Assembly: GCF_002019855.1 (NCBI RefSeq)
Contig: NZ_CM007717.1
Coordinates: 6,181,043 to 6,245,042, forward strand
DNA: 64,000 nucleotides
Reading direction: 5' to 3'
Source of the DNA: Streptomyces antibioticus
GTDB taxonomy: Bacteria > Actinomycetota > Actinomycetes > Streptomycetales > Streptomycetaceae
The position numbers and the translations under genes are program-made. The notes under the pieces were generated by a model. It had not been told where the DNA came from. It did not search any database and saw only the letters and a list, made by a program, of their open reading frames with translations. Each line of letters opens with the position of its first letter. The stretch's first letter is position 1. Positions 16,757 to 25,843 of the stretch are shown in pieces.

Positions 16757-17770
16757 TCAGGAGGCGGCCGGTGCCGGACCCGAACTCGCCCGGACCGTCA
16801 GCTCGGGCGCCAGCAGCACCACGTCGTCCGTGCCCCGGCCGTCCAGCTTGGCGACGAGCCGCTCCACGGCGTGCCGGCCCATCTCCTGCGCGGGGATGGC
16901 GACCGAGGTCAGCCGCACCGACGCCTGGACCGCGACCTGCTCGGGGCAGACCGCGACCACCGACACGTCCTCGGGCACCGCCCGCCCCTGCTGGCGCAGC
17001 AGCGCGAGCAGCGGTTCGACCGCCGACTCGTTCTGCACGACGAACCCGGTGGTGCCCGGCCGTTCGTCGAGGATGCGGGCCAGGGTCACGGCCATCGCGT
17101 CGTACCCGCCCTCGCAGGGCCGGTGCAGCAGCCGTACGCCCAGCTCCCGGGAGCGGGCGCGCAGTCCGTCGAGGGTGCGCTCGGCGAACCCGGTGTGCCG
17201 TTCGTAGACCGCCGGGGCCTCGCCGATCACGGCGACATCGCGGTGGCCGAGGGAGGCGAGATGCTCCACGCACAGCGCGCCGGTCGCCGTGAAGTCGAGG
17301 TCCACGCAGGTCAGTCCGGTGGTGTCGGCGGGCAGTCCGATCAGCACCGAGGGCCGGCCGGCGCCGCGCAGCAGCGGCAGCCGTTCGTCGTCGAGCTGGA
17401 CGTCCATCAGGATCATCGCGTCGGCGAGCCCGCTGCGGGTGACCCGGCGGACCGCGTCGGGGCCCTCCTCGCCGGTGAGCAGCAGGACGTCGTAGCCATG
17501 GGCGCGGGCGGTGGTGGCCACCGCGATGGCGATCTCCATCATCACCGGCACGTACATGTCGGTGCGCAGCGGCACCATCAGCGCGATGATGTTCGACCGG
17601 CTGCTCGCCAGGGCGCGCGCGCCCGCGTTGGGGTGGTAGCCCAGCTCGCGGATGCTCTGCTCGACCCGCTGCCGGGTGGTCGTGGAGATGGACCGCTTGC
17701 CACTGAGGACATAGCTCACCGTGCTCGCCGAGACTCCGGCGTGCTGGGCGACCTCGGCGAGGGTGACCAT
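16757..17770 (-). CDS. LacI-family transcriptional repressor of the xyloglucan locus
   Basis: The 337-residue protein starts at the ATG at 17770, with GGAG eight bases upstream, so that it begins MVTLAEVAQHAGVSASTVS. This is the LacI headpiece: helix-turn-helix at residues 4-24, then the hinge (YHPNAGARALAS) with the leucine region that inserts in the minor groove. The rest is a periplasmic-binding-protein-like effector domain (about residues 60-330). Two operator-like palindromes lie 18 and 107 bases upstream of the start codon, which implies autoregulation, and the same palindrome occurs before the GH3 and importer genes. The inducer is probably a xyloglucan-derived sugar (inference). It heads an operon with GH31. 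Confidence 0.92.
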   Translation of the reverse strand: MVTLAEVAQHAGVSASTVSYVLSGKRSISTTTRQRVEQSIRELGYHPNAGARALASSRSNIIALMVPLRTDMYVPVMMEIAIAVATTARAHGYDVLLLTGEEGPDAVRRVTRSGLADAMILMDVQLDDERLPLLRGAGRPSVLIGLPADTTGLTCVDLDFTATGALCVEHLASLGHRDVAVIGEAPAVYERHTGFAERTLDGLRARSRELGVRLLHRPCEGGYDAMAVTLARILDERPGTTGFVVQNESAVEPLLALLRQQGRAVPEDVSVVAVCPEQVAVQASVRLTSVAIPAQEMGRHAVERLVAKLDGRGTDDVVLLAPELTVRASSGPAPAAS

Positions 17771-17787
17771 CCAGCTCTCCAAGCTTT

Positions 17788-17801
17788 GTGAAGCGCTTCG
17801 A
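17788..17801. promoter_or_regulatory. Imperfect LacI operator (GTGAAGCGCTTCGA)
   Basis: It differs from the perfect palindrome only at its first two bases and lies 18 bases upstream of the repressor start codon. Such a weaker site next to a strong one suits autoregulation. Confidence 0.75.
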
Positions 17802-17876
17802 CAGTGCGCAGGGTGAACAGGTCCGAGTGAGGGTGGTTCGACAGTAGCTCTAGCGGGAGTGGGTGTCCATAGGCTG

Positions 17877-17890
17877 TCGAAGCGCTTCGA
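17877..17890. promoter_or_regulatory. LacI-family operator TCGAAGCGCTTCGA (repressor gene)
   Basis: A third perfect copy of the palindrome, 107 bases upstream of the repressor start. Its centre is 89 bases from that of the imperfect site at 17788-17801. Confidence 0.82.
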
Positions 17891-18076
17891 CAATCAGAGC
17901 CGGGGGTGACAGCGGGGAGGGGCGGGCCGGCGCGCCCCGCCCTCACCCGTTGGGAGCAGTCCCCGCACACTCCGGGTGGCCGCCCGGACACGGCCCGCCA
18001 CCGGGGCGTCACAAGGCGGCACGGTCGGCCGGGACGGGTCGCCCAGGGCACGAGAGGGGTGGCGGGGTCCCCCCGG

Positions 18077-18118
18077 ATCGGGTACCAACGATCGGGTAGC
18101 ACCCATCGGTAACCATTC
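18077..18118. repeat. Three 14-base direct repeats upstream of acyl-CoA dehydrogenase
   Basis: ATCGGGTA begins at 18077 and 18091, and ATCGGTAA at 18105, exactly 14 bases apart. The array ends 35 bases before the start codon of the dehydrogenase, where a regulator or promoter would be expected. No protein to bind it can be named. Confidence 0.7.
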
Positions 18119-18153
18119 GGTTCCGGATCCCGATTCGCGGCGAGGTGAGCCTC

Positions 18154-20091
18154 ATGTCCGCACCACCCCTCAAGAAGCCCGTCGTCACCGAACGTGAGGC
18201 CCGTCAGGTCGCCGAGGCCGCCCGGGAACAGGACTGGCGCAAGCCGAGCTTCGCCAAGGAACTCTTCCTGGGCCGCTTCCGGCTCGACCTGATCCACCCT
18301 CACCCCCTCCCCACCGAGGAGGCGGTCCGGCGCGGCGAGCAGTTCCTGGCCAAACTCCGCGTGTTCAGCGAGACGAAGATCGACGGCGCGCTGATCGAGC
18401 GCGAGGCCAGGATCCCCGACGAGGTGATCGACGGCCTCAGGGAACTGGGCGCCCTCGGCATGAAGATCGACCCCAAGTACGGCGGTCTCGGCCTCACCCA
18501 GGTGTACTACAACAAGGCGCTGGCCCTGGTGGGCTCCGCGAGCCCCGCCGTCGGCGTGCTGCTCTCCGCGCACCAGTCGATCGGCGTGCCGCAGCCGCTG
18601 AAGATGTTCGGCACCCCCGAGCAGAAGCAGCGCTTCCTGCCGCGCTGCGCCACCACCGCCATCAGCGCCTTCCTGCTCACCGAGCCGGACGTCGGCTCCG
18701 ACCCGGCCCGGCTCGCCACGAGCGCGGTGCCGGACGGCGAGGACTACGTCCTGGACGGTGTGAAGCTGTGGACCACCAACGGCGTGGTCGCCGACCTCCT
18801 GGTCGTGATGGCCCGGGTCCCCCAGAGCGAGGGCCACCCCGGCGGCATCACCGCCTTCGTCGTGGAGAGCGACTCGCCCGGCATCACCGTCGAGAACCGC
18901 AACGCCTTCATGGGCCTGCGCGGCATCGAGAACGGCGTCACCCGCTTCCACCGGGTCCGGGTCCCCGCCGCCAACCGCATCGGCCCCGAGGGCTCCGGTC
19001 TGAAGATCGCCCTGACCACCCTCAACACCGGCCGGCTCTCCCTGCCCGCGTCCTGCGTGGCCGCCGGCAAGTGGTCCCTGAAGATCGCCCGCGAGTGGTC
19101 GGCGGCCCGCGAGCAGTGGGGCAAGCCCATCGCCCGCCATGAGGCGGTCGGCGCCAAGATCTCCTTCATCGCGGCCACCACCTTCGCCCTGGAGGCGGTG
19201 CTCGACCTGTCCTCCCAGATGGCCGACGAGGACCGCAACGACATCCGCATCGAGGGCGCGCTCGCCAAGCTCTTCGCCTCCGAGATGGGCTGGCGGATCG
19301 CCGACGAACTCGTCCAGATCCGCGGCGGCCGCGGCTTCGAGACGGCCGACTCGCTGCGGGCCCGCGGCGAACGCGCGGTCCCCGCCGAGCAGCTCCTGCG
19401 CGACCTGCGCATCAACCGCATCTTCGAGGGCTCGACGGAGATCATGCACCTGCTGATCGCCCGCGAGGCCGTCGACGCCCATCTCTCCGTCGCCGGGGAC
19501 CTCATCGACCCCGACAAGTCCCTCCAGGACAAGGCGAGGGCGGGCGCCAACGCCGGTGTCTTCTACGCCAAGTGGCTGCCGAAGCTGGTCGCGGGACCGG
19601 GCCAGTTGCCGTCCTCGTACAAGGAGTTCAGGCACGGCGGCACCGACCTCGGCGCGCATCTGCGCTTCGTCGAGCGCCACGCCCGCAAGCTGGCCCGCTC
19701 CACCTTCTACGCCATGTCCCGCTGGCAGGGCCGGATGGAGACCAAGCAGAGCTTCCTGGGCCGGATCGTCGACATCGGCGCCGAACTGTTCGCGATGAGC
19801 GCGGCCTGCGTCCGGGCCGAGCTGCTGCGCTCCCGCGGCGAGCACGGCCGTGAGGCGTACCAGCTCGCCGACGCCTTCTGCCGTCAGTCCCGGCTGCGCG
19901 TCGACGAACTCTTCACCCGCCTGTGGGCCAACACCGACGACACGGACGGCGTGATCGTCAAGGCGGTCATGGCGGGCGGCCACGAGTGGCTGGAGGAGGG
20001 CGTCGTCGACCCCTCGGGCGACGGCCCCTGGATCGCCGACACCACCCCGGGACCCAGCGAACGGGAGAACGTGCACCGCCCCATCGGGTGA
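18154..20091 (+). CDS. Long-form acyl-CoA dehydrogenase
   Basis: The 645-residue flavoprotein has the N-terminal, middle and C-terminal acyl-CoA dehydrogenase domains (about residues 60-450) followed by a helical extension of about 190 residues, as in very-long-chain dehydrogenases. SAFLLTEPDVGSDPA is the FAD/substrate signature, and Glu425 in RIFEGSTEI is at the place of the catalytic base. It introduces the first double bond in fatty acid beta-oxidation; the extension usually goes with long-chain substrates and membrane contact. The ATG at 18154 with GAGGTGA is preferred over a GTG at 18145. The gene is alone between its own upstream repeats and a strong hairpin. Confidence 0.9.
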   Translation: MSAPPLKKPVVTEREARQVAEAAREQDWRKPSFAKELFLGRFRLDLIHPHPLPTEEAVRRGEQFLAKLRVFSETKIDGALIEREARIPDEVIDGLRELGALGMKIDPKYGGLGLTQVYYNKALALVGSASPAVGVLLSAHQSIGVPQPLKMFGTPEQKQRFLPRCATTAISAFLLTEPDVGSDPARLATSAVPDGEDYVLDGVKLWTTNGVVADLLVVMARVPQSEGHPGGITAFVVESDSPGITVENRNAFMGLRGIENGVTRFHRVRVPAANRIGPEGSGLKIALTTLNTGRLSLPASCVAAGKWSLKIAREWSAAREQWGKPIARHEAVGAKISFIAATTFALEAVLDLSSQMADEDRNDIRIEGALAKLFASEMGWRIADELVQIRGGRGFETADSLRARGERAVPAEQLLRDLRINRIFEGSTEIMHLLIAREAVDAHLSVAGDLIDPDKSLQDKARAGANAGVFYAKWLPKLVAGPGQLPSSYKEFRHGGTDLGAHLRFVERHARKLARSTFYAMSRWQGRMETKQSFLGRIVDIGAELFAMSAACVRAELLRSRGEHGREAYQLADAFCRQSRLRVDELFTRLWANTDDTDGVIVKAVMAGGHEWLEEGVVDPSGDGPWIADTTPGPSERENVHRPIG

Positions 20092-20110
20092 GGCACCGCA
20101 CGCCCGGACG

Positions 20111-20175
20111 ACAGGGTGTCCCCTCCCCGGCCCGCCGCGAGAGCGACCGGGCCGGACCAGGAGGGGGCACCCTGT
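20111..20175. terminator. Large hairpin terminator after acyl-CoA dehydrogenase
   Basis: Bases 20111-20125 pair with 20161-20175 with a single G-T pair, and an inner CCGGCCCG/CGGGCCGG stem adds eight pairs. It lies between the dehydrogenase stop and the dxr start. Confidence 0.75.
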
Positions 20176-20209
20176 CCGGCCGCCGGTCCGTTGCGGCAAC
20201 AATGGGGGG

Positions 20210-21466
20210 ATGACCGACAGTCCAGCACCTCTCGCCGACCCGCACCTCGTCTACGATCCCGTCGCGGGCGACGGCCCGAAGGACGTGGTGGTCCTGGGCT
20301 CCACCGGGTCGATCGGCACGCAGGCCATCGATCTCGTGCTGCGCAACCCGGACCGCTTCCGCGTCACCGGCCTGTCCGCCAACGGCGGCCGGGTCGCCCT
20401 CCTGGCCGAGCAGGCCCGCCGGCTCGGGGTGCGGACCGTCGCGGTGGCCCGCGAGGACGCCGTACCGGCGCTGCGGGAGGCGCTCGCCGCCGAGTACGGC
20501 ACCGGGGAGCCGCTGCCCGAGGTCCTGGCCGGACCCGACGCGGCCACCCAGGTCGCCGCCTCCGACTGCCACACCGTCCTCAACGGCATCACCGGCTCCA
20601 TCGGCCTGGCGCCCACCCTCGCCGCCCTGGAGGCCGGCCGCACGCTCGCGCTCGCCAACAAGGAGTCGCTGATCGTCGGCGGCCCGCTGGTGAAGGCGCT
20701 CGCCAAGCCCGGCCAGATCATCCCGGTGGACTCCGAGCACGCCGCGCTCTTCCAGGCCCTCGCGGCCGGCACCCGCGCCGACGTCCGCAAGCTCGTGGTC
20801 ACCGCCTCCGGCGGCCCCTTCCGTGGCCGCACCAAGGCGGAGCTGGCGCACGTCACCGTCGAGGACGCCCTCGCCCACCCCACCTGGTCCATGGGCCCGG
20901 TGATCACGATCAACTCCGCGACCCTCGTCAACAAGGGGCTGGAGGTCATCGAGGCACACCTCCTCTACGACATTCCCTTCTCGCGGATTGAGGTGGTCGT
21001 GCACCCGCAGTCGTATGTCCACTCGATGGTTGAGTTCACGGACGGATCGACACTGGCCCAGGCGACGCCCCCCGACATGCGCGGGCCCATCGCCCTCGGC
21101 CTCGGCTGGCCCCACCGCGTCCCCGACGCGGCCCCCGCCTTCGACTGGAGCACCGCGTCGACCTGGGAGTTCTTCCCGCTCGACAACGACGCCTTCCCCT
21201 CGGTGAACCTCGCCCGGCACGTGGGCGAGCTGGCCGGGACGGCACCGGCGGTGTTCAATGCCGCCAACGAGGAGTGCGTCGAGGCGTTCCGCCGGGGCGC
21301 GCTGCCCTTCAACGGGATCATGGAGACCGTGACGCGGATCGTCGAGGAACACGGCACCCCGCGCACGGGAACCTCGCTCACCGTGCCGGACGTCCTCGAA
21401 GCGGAGACCTGGGCCCGCGCCCGGGCCCGGGAACTGACGGCACGGACGGCGGAGGCCCGCGCATGA
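20210..21466 (+). CDS. dxr: 1-deoxy-D-xylulose 5-phosphate reductoisomerase
   Basis: The 418-residue cytosolic enzyme makes 2-C-methyl-D-erythritol 4-phosphate, the second step of the non-mevalonate isoprenoid pathway and the target of fosmidomycin. The NADPH-binding motif GSTGSIG lies at about residues 30-36, followed by NKESLI, VDSEH (metal ligands), ASGGPF and the flexible loop HPQSYVHSMVEF. The stop overlaps the next start (ATGA), so it is coupled to the site-2 protease gene as in other actinobacteria. The later pathway gene ispG follows about 1.5 kb downstream. Confidence 0.97.
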   Translation: MTDSPAPLADPHLVYDPVAGDGPKDVVVLGSTGSIGTQAIDLVLRNPDRFRVTGLSANGGRVALLAEQARRLGVRTVAVAREDAVPALREALAAEYGTGEPLPEVLAGPDAATQVAASDCHTVLNGITGSIGLAPTLAALEAGRTLALANKESLIVGGPLVKALAKPGQIIPVDSEHAALFQALAAGTRADVRKLVVTASGGPFRGRTKAELAHVTVEDALAHPTWSMGPVITINSATLVNKGLEVIEAHLLYDIPFSRIEVVVHPQSYVHSMVEFTDGSTLAQATPPDMRGPIALGLGWPHRVPDAAPAFDWSTASTWEFFPLDNDAFPSVNLARHVGELAGTAPAVFNAANEECVEAFRRGALPFNGIMETVTRIVEEHGTPRTGTSLTVPDVLEAETWARARARELTARTAEARA

Positions 21467-22767
21467 CGACCCTGATGTTCATCCTCGGGATTCTGGTCTT
21501 CTTCGTGGGCCTGCTCTTCTCGATCGCCTGGCACGAGCTGGGCCACCTCTCCACGGCCAAGCTGTTCGGCATCCGCGTGCCCCAGTACATGGTCGGCTTC
21601 GGCCCCACCCTCTGGTCGCGGCACAAGGGCGAGACCGAGTACGGCGTCAAGGCCATCCCGCTCGGCGGCTACATCCGCATGATCGGCATGTTCCCGCCCG
21701 GCGCGGACGGCCGGGTCACCGCCCGCTCCACCTCCCCCTGGCGCGGCATGATCGAGGACGCCCGCTCCGCCGCCTACGAGGAGCTGCGCCCCGGCGACGA
21801 GACGCGCATGTTCTACACGCGCAAGCCGTGGAAGCGCGTCATCGTCATGTTCGCCGGACCGTTCATGAACCTGATCCTCGCGATCGGCCTGTTCCTCACC
21901 GTGCTCATGGGCTTCGGCATCCAGCAGGAGACCACCAGCGTCGCCTCGGTCTCGCCCTGCGTCATCGCGCAGAGCGAGAACCGCGACACCTGCAAGAGCA
22001 CCGACAAGCCCTCCCCGGCCGAGGCGGCGGGCCTGAAGAAGGGCGACAAGATCGTCTCCTTCGACGGGGTGGCCACCGCCCAGTGGGCCACCCTCTCCGA
22101 CCTCATCCGCGACAGCGCCGGCAAGAACGTGGCGATCGTCGTCGAGCGCGGCGGCGAGAAGGTCACCCTGCACGCCACGATCGCCACCAACCAGGTCGCC
22201 AAGAAGGACTCCGCCGGCACCTACGTCAAGGGCGAGTACGTCACCGCCGGCTTCCTCGGCTTCAGCGCGGCCACCGGCGTGGTCAAGCAGGACTTCGGCG
22301 GCTCCGTGTCCTGGATGACCGACCGCGTCGGCGACGCCGTCGACTCCCTGATCGCCCTGCCCGCCAAGATCCCCGCCCTGTGGGACGCCACCTTCGGCGA
22401 CGCCCCCCGCGAGCCCGACTCCCCGATGGGCATCGTCGGCGCCGCCCGCGTCACCGGCGAGATCGCCACGCTGGACATCCCCGCCTCGCAGCAGCTCGCC
22501 ATGGCCGTCTTCGTGGTCGCCGGCTTCAACCTCTCCCTGTTCCTGTTCAACATGCTCCCGCTCCTCCCGCTCGACGGCGGCCACATCGCGGGCGCCCTGT
22601 GGGAGTCGCTGCGCCGAGGCATCGCCAAGGTGCTGCGCCGCCCGGACCCGGGCCCGTTCGACGTGGCGAAGCTGATGCCGGTGGCCTATGTGGTGGCCGG
22701 AATCTTCGTCTGCTTCACGCTCCTGGTCCTGATCGCGGACGTGGTGAACCCGGTGAAGATCTCCTGA
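21463..22767 (+). CDS. RseP/Rip1-type site-2 membrane metalloprotease
   Basis: The 434-residue integral membrane protease has a zinc motif HELGH (His24, Glu25, His28) in its first membrane helix and the partner motif LDGGH near the C-terminus, with a PDZ domain between them (about residues 170-260). Such enzymes cut membrane-bound anti-sigma factors or cell-division proteins within the membrane. Four hydrophobic segments are visible. It overlaps dxr by four bases and is followed by a clear hairpin. Its substrate in this organism cannot be read from the window. Confidence 0.93.
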   Translation: MTTLMFILGILVFFVGLLFSIAWHELGHLSTAKLFGIRVPQYMVGFGPTLWSRHKGETEYGVKAIPLGGYIRMIGMFPPGADGRVTARSTSPWRGMIEDARSAAYEELRPGDETRMFYTRKPWKRVIVMFAGPFMNLILAIGLFLTVLMGFGIQQETTSVASVSPCVIAQSENRDTCKSTDKPSPAEAAGLKKGDKIVSFDGVATAQWATLSDLIRDSAGKNVAIVVERGGEKVTLHATIATNQVAKKDSAGTYVKGEYVTAGFLGFSAATGVVKQDFGGSVSWMTDRVGDAVDSLIALPAKIPALWDATFGDAPREPDSPMGIVGAARVTGEIATLDIPASQQLAMAVFVVAGFNLSLFLFNMLPLLPLDGGHIAGALWESLRRGIAKVLRRPDPGPFDVAKLMPVAYVVAGIFVCFTLLVLIADVVNPVKIS

Positions 22768-22817
22768 GAGGCCATCGGCGGCTCCGCGCGGACATCCGCC
22801 GGTCATACGGCGTTCAG

Positions 22818-22847
22818 GGCGGCCCGGCACTTCTGTGCCGGGCCGCC
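22818..22847. terminator. Hairpin terminator before ispG
   Basis: A perfect 13 bp stem (22818-22830 with 22835-22847) with a four-base loop TTCT, followed by TTCC. It lies in the 204-base gap between the protease gene and ispG, so ispG probably has its own promoter in the remaining 120 or so bases. Confidence 0.85.
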
Positions 22848-22971
22848 TTCCATCGAGTGCGTTTGACCGCCGTGATGTGCCCGCGCCGGGGCCCGTGCCG
22901 TAATCTCGAAGCCTGGAACCCGCCATCGACGGGACCTGGGCCTTGATCCACGACTTGGGGTTGCACAGCAG

Positions 22972-24129
<1,158 letters not shown>

Positions 24130-24170
24130 GGTTCATGTCTTGACGCCGGGCAGGCCAGGCTTTTGGTTTT

Positions 24171-24242
24171 CAGCCCGTCCGGCGTTTGAGGACGAGGCCC
24201 GTCCAGGGCCGACAGCGGGGGCCTGGGGGCGGCAGCCCCCAG
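24171..24242. repeat. Dispersed Streptomyces intergenic repeat with hairpin
   Basis: The block beginning CAGCCCGTCCGGCGTTTGAG and ending in a hairpin (24223-24230 with 24235-24242, loop GGCA) matches, from memory, a repeat found many times between genes in Streptomyces genomes. It follows the ispG stop and may also end transcription. The 202-base gap 24130-24331 holds this element and the leader of the next gene. Confidence 0.7.
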
Positions 24243-24331
24243 CACCCGGACGCCGCCCGCACCACCCCACCGCTCAGCTTCCGCAGGTACAGTGCGGAGA
24301 CCAGAGCAGTCCTGAGGGTGAGGCCCCGCAC

Positions 24332-25180
24332 GTGTTGACCCAGACCACCTCCCGGGTCCTCGAACCGAGCGACCTGGACGCCGCGCTCGCCGTCCTGGAC
24401 CGCGACCCGGTCGCCAACGCCTTCGTGACCTCCCGCGTCCAGGTCGCCGGCCTCGACCCCTGGCGCCTCGGCGGCGAGATGTGGGGCTGGTACGAGGACG
24501 GCATGCTGACCTCCCTGTGCTACGCGGGCGCCAACCTCGTCCCGATCTGCGCCACCCCCCGCGCCGTACGCGCCTTCGCGGACCGCGCCCGCCGGGCCGG
24601 CCGCCGCTGCTCCTCGATCGTCGGCCCCGCCGAGGCCACCGGCCGGCTGTGGCGGCTCCTCGAACCCCACTGGGGTCCGGCCCGCGAGGTCCGGGCCCAC
24701 CAGCCCCTCATGGTCACCGACCGGATGCCCGCCGACATCACCCCGGATCCCTACGTCCGCCGTATCCGCAAGGACGAGATGGACACGATCATGCCGGCGT
24801 GCGTGGCCATGTTCACCGAGGAGGTCGGCGTCTCCCCGATGGCCGGCGACGGGGGTCTGCTCTACCAGGCCCGGGTCGCCGAACTCGTCGGGTCCGGCCG
24901 TTCCTTCGCCCGTCTCGACGAGCACGGCAAGGTCGTCTTCAAGGCCGAGATCGGCGCCGCGACCGCGCGGGCGTGCCAGATCCAGGGCGTCTGGGTCGCC
25001 CCCGAGTACCGGGGCAGGGGCCTGGCCGCACCCGGTATGGCCGCCGTCCTGCGCTACGCGCTCGCGGACGTGGCACCGGTCGTGAGCCTCTACGTGAACG
25101 ACTACAACACGGCCGCCCGCAGGACCTACCGTCGCGTGGGGTTCCAGGAGGTCGGCGCCTTCACCAGCATCCTCTTCTAG
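24332..25180 (+). CDS. GNAT acetyltransferase with N-terminal DUF4081-like domain
   Basis: The 282-residue protein has a C-terminal GNAT fold: GVWVAPEYRGRGLAAP is the acetyl-CoA pyrophosphate loop (motif A) and VSLYVNDYNTAARRTYRRVGF is motif B. The N-terminal half (about residues 5-120) resembles the DUF4081 domain that comes with this family in actinobacteria. The GTG at 24332 is chosen because it follows a GTGAGG stretch and the preceding sequence is a dispersed repeat. The substrate is unknown. It sits next to a second GNAT gene, as in other Streptomyces. Confidence 0.88.
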   Translation: MLTQTTSRVLEPSDLDAALAVLDRDPVANAFVTSRVQVAGLDPWRLGGEMWGWYEDGMLTSLCYAGANLVPICATPRAVRAFADRARRAGRRCSSIVGPAEATGRLWRLLEPHWGPAREVRAHQPLMVTDRMPADITPDPYVRRIRKDEMDTIMPACVAMFTEEVGVSPMAGDGGLLYQARVAELVGSGRSFARLDEHGKVVFKAEIGAATARACQIQGVWVAPEYRGRGLAAPGMAAVLRYALADVAPVVSLYVNDYNTAARRTYRRVGFQEVGAFTSILF

Positions 25181-25201
25181 ACCCCCTGTAGGCTCCCGGC
25201 C

Positions 25202-25735
25202 ATGGACCTCGTCATCGGCCCCTTGGACCTCCCCGCCCACGTGGACGAGGCCCTCGCGGTCCAAGCCGTGGCGTTCGGACTCGGGCCCGACGAGGTGGCC
25301 GTCCGGCGGCAGATCGTGCTGCGCCACATGACCCACAACGGCGCGCGGGCCTACGGCGCGACGACCCCCGAGGGCCGCCTCGTGGGCTTCGTCTACGGCA
25401 TGCCCAACGACCGCACCCACTGGTGGTCCACCGTCGTGGAGCCCTATCTCCGCGCCCAGCGCAACGAACTGTGGCTCGACGACTCCTTCGTCATCACCGA
25501 ACTCCACGTCCACCCGGCCTACCAGAACCGCGGCGCGGGCCGGGCCCTGATCACCACGATCACCGACAGCGCCGCCGAACCCCGCTCGATCCTCTCCGCG
25601 ATCGACATCGAGAGCCCGGCCCGCGCCCTCTACCGCTCCCTCGGCTACCAGGACCTGGCCCGCAGGGTCCTCTTCCCCAGCGCGCCCCGCCCGTACGCCG
25701 TCATGGGAGCCCCCCTGCCGCTGCTGCGCGGATAA
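25202..25735 (+). CDS. GNAT acetyltransferase
   Basis: This small 177-residue acetyltransferase has the acetyl-CoA-binding segment ELHVHPAYQNRGAGRALI (about residues 98-115) and the later ALYRSLGYQ motif. It is 21 bases after the other GNAT gene and probably co-transcribed. Substrate unknown; the two enzymes are not close to each other in sequence, so this is not a recent duplication. Confidence 0.87.
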   Translation: MDLVIGPLDLPAHVDEALAVQAVAFGLGPDEVAVRRQIVLRHMTHNGARAYGATTPEGRLVGFVYGMPNDRTHWWSTVVEPYLRAQRNELWLDDSFVITELHVHPAYQNRGAGRALITTITDSAAEPRSILSAIDIESPARALYRSLGYQDLARRVLFPSAPRPYAVMGAPLPLLRG

Positions 25736-25785
25736 CGGATTTCCGGCCACACCGCGCTCCCGGCTAACCTCCTAGCCATCACCCT

Positions 25786-25824
25786 CCCCCACTCTCGGCT
25801 GCGCTCGAGCGGGGGGACCCCCAT
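25786..25824. repeat. Short Streptomyces repeat upstream of proS
   Basis: The sequence CCCCCACTCTCGGCTGCGCT followed by CGAGCGGGGGGACCCCCAT forms overlapping C-run/G-run hairpins. From memory, near-identical elements are scattered through Streptomyces genomes. It ends 20 bases before the proS start, so it lies in the proS leader. Confidence 0.65.
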
Positions 25825-25843
25825 CGGCAGGAGTACGAGAACC

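Larger units (their letters stand above)
17771..18153. promoter_or_regulatory. Divergent intergenic region, repressor gene / acyl-CoA dehydrogenase
   Basis: This 383-base stretch without a gene holds the two operators of the repressor gene at its left end and three 14-base direct repeats (18077-18118) close to the acyl-CoA dehydrogenase start on the right. GAGGTGA at 18143-18149 is the ribosome-binding site for the latter. The middle, about 17900-18070, is GC-rich with no signal I can name. Confidence 0.7.

Noticed and set aside
3441..17890. A missing ATP-binding gene as a sign of a broken importer
   Set aside because: Streptomyces sugar importers commonly share one ATPase (MsiK) encoded elsewhere, so its absence is normal.
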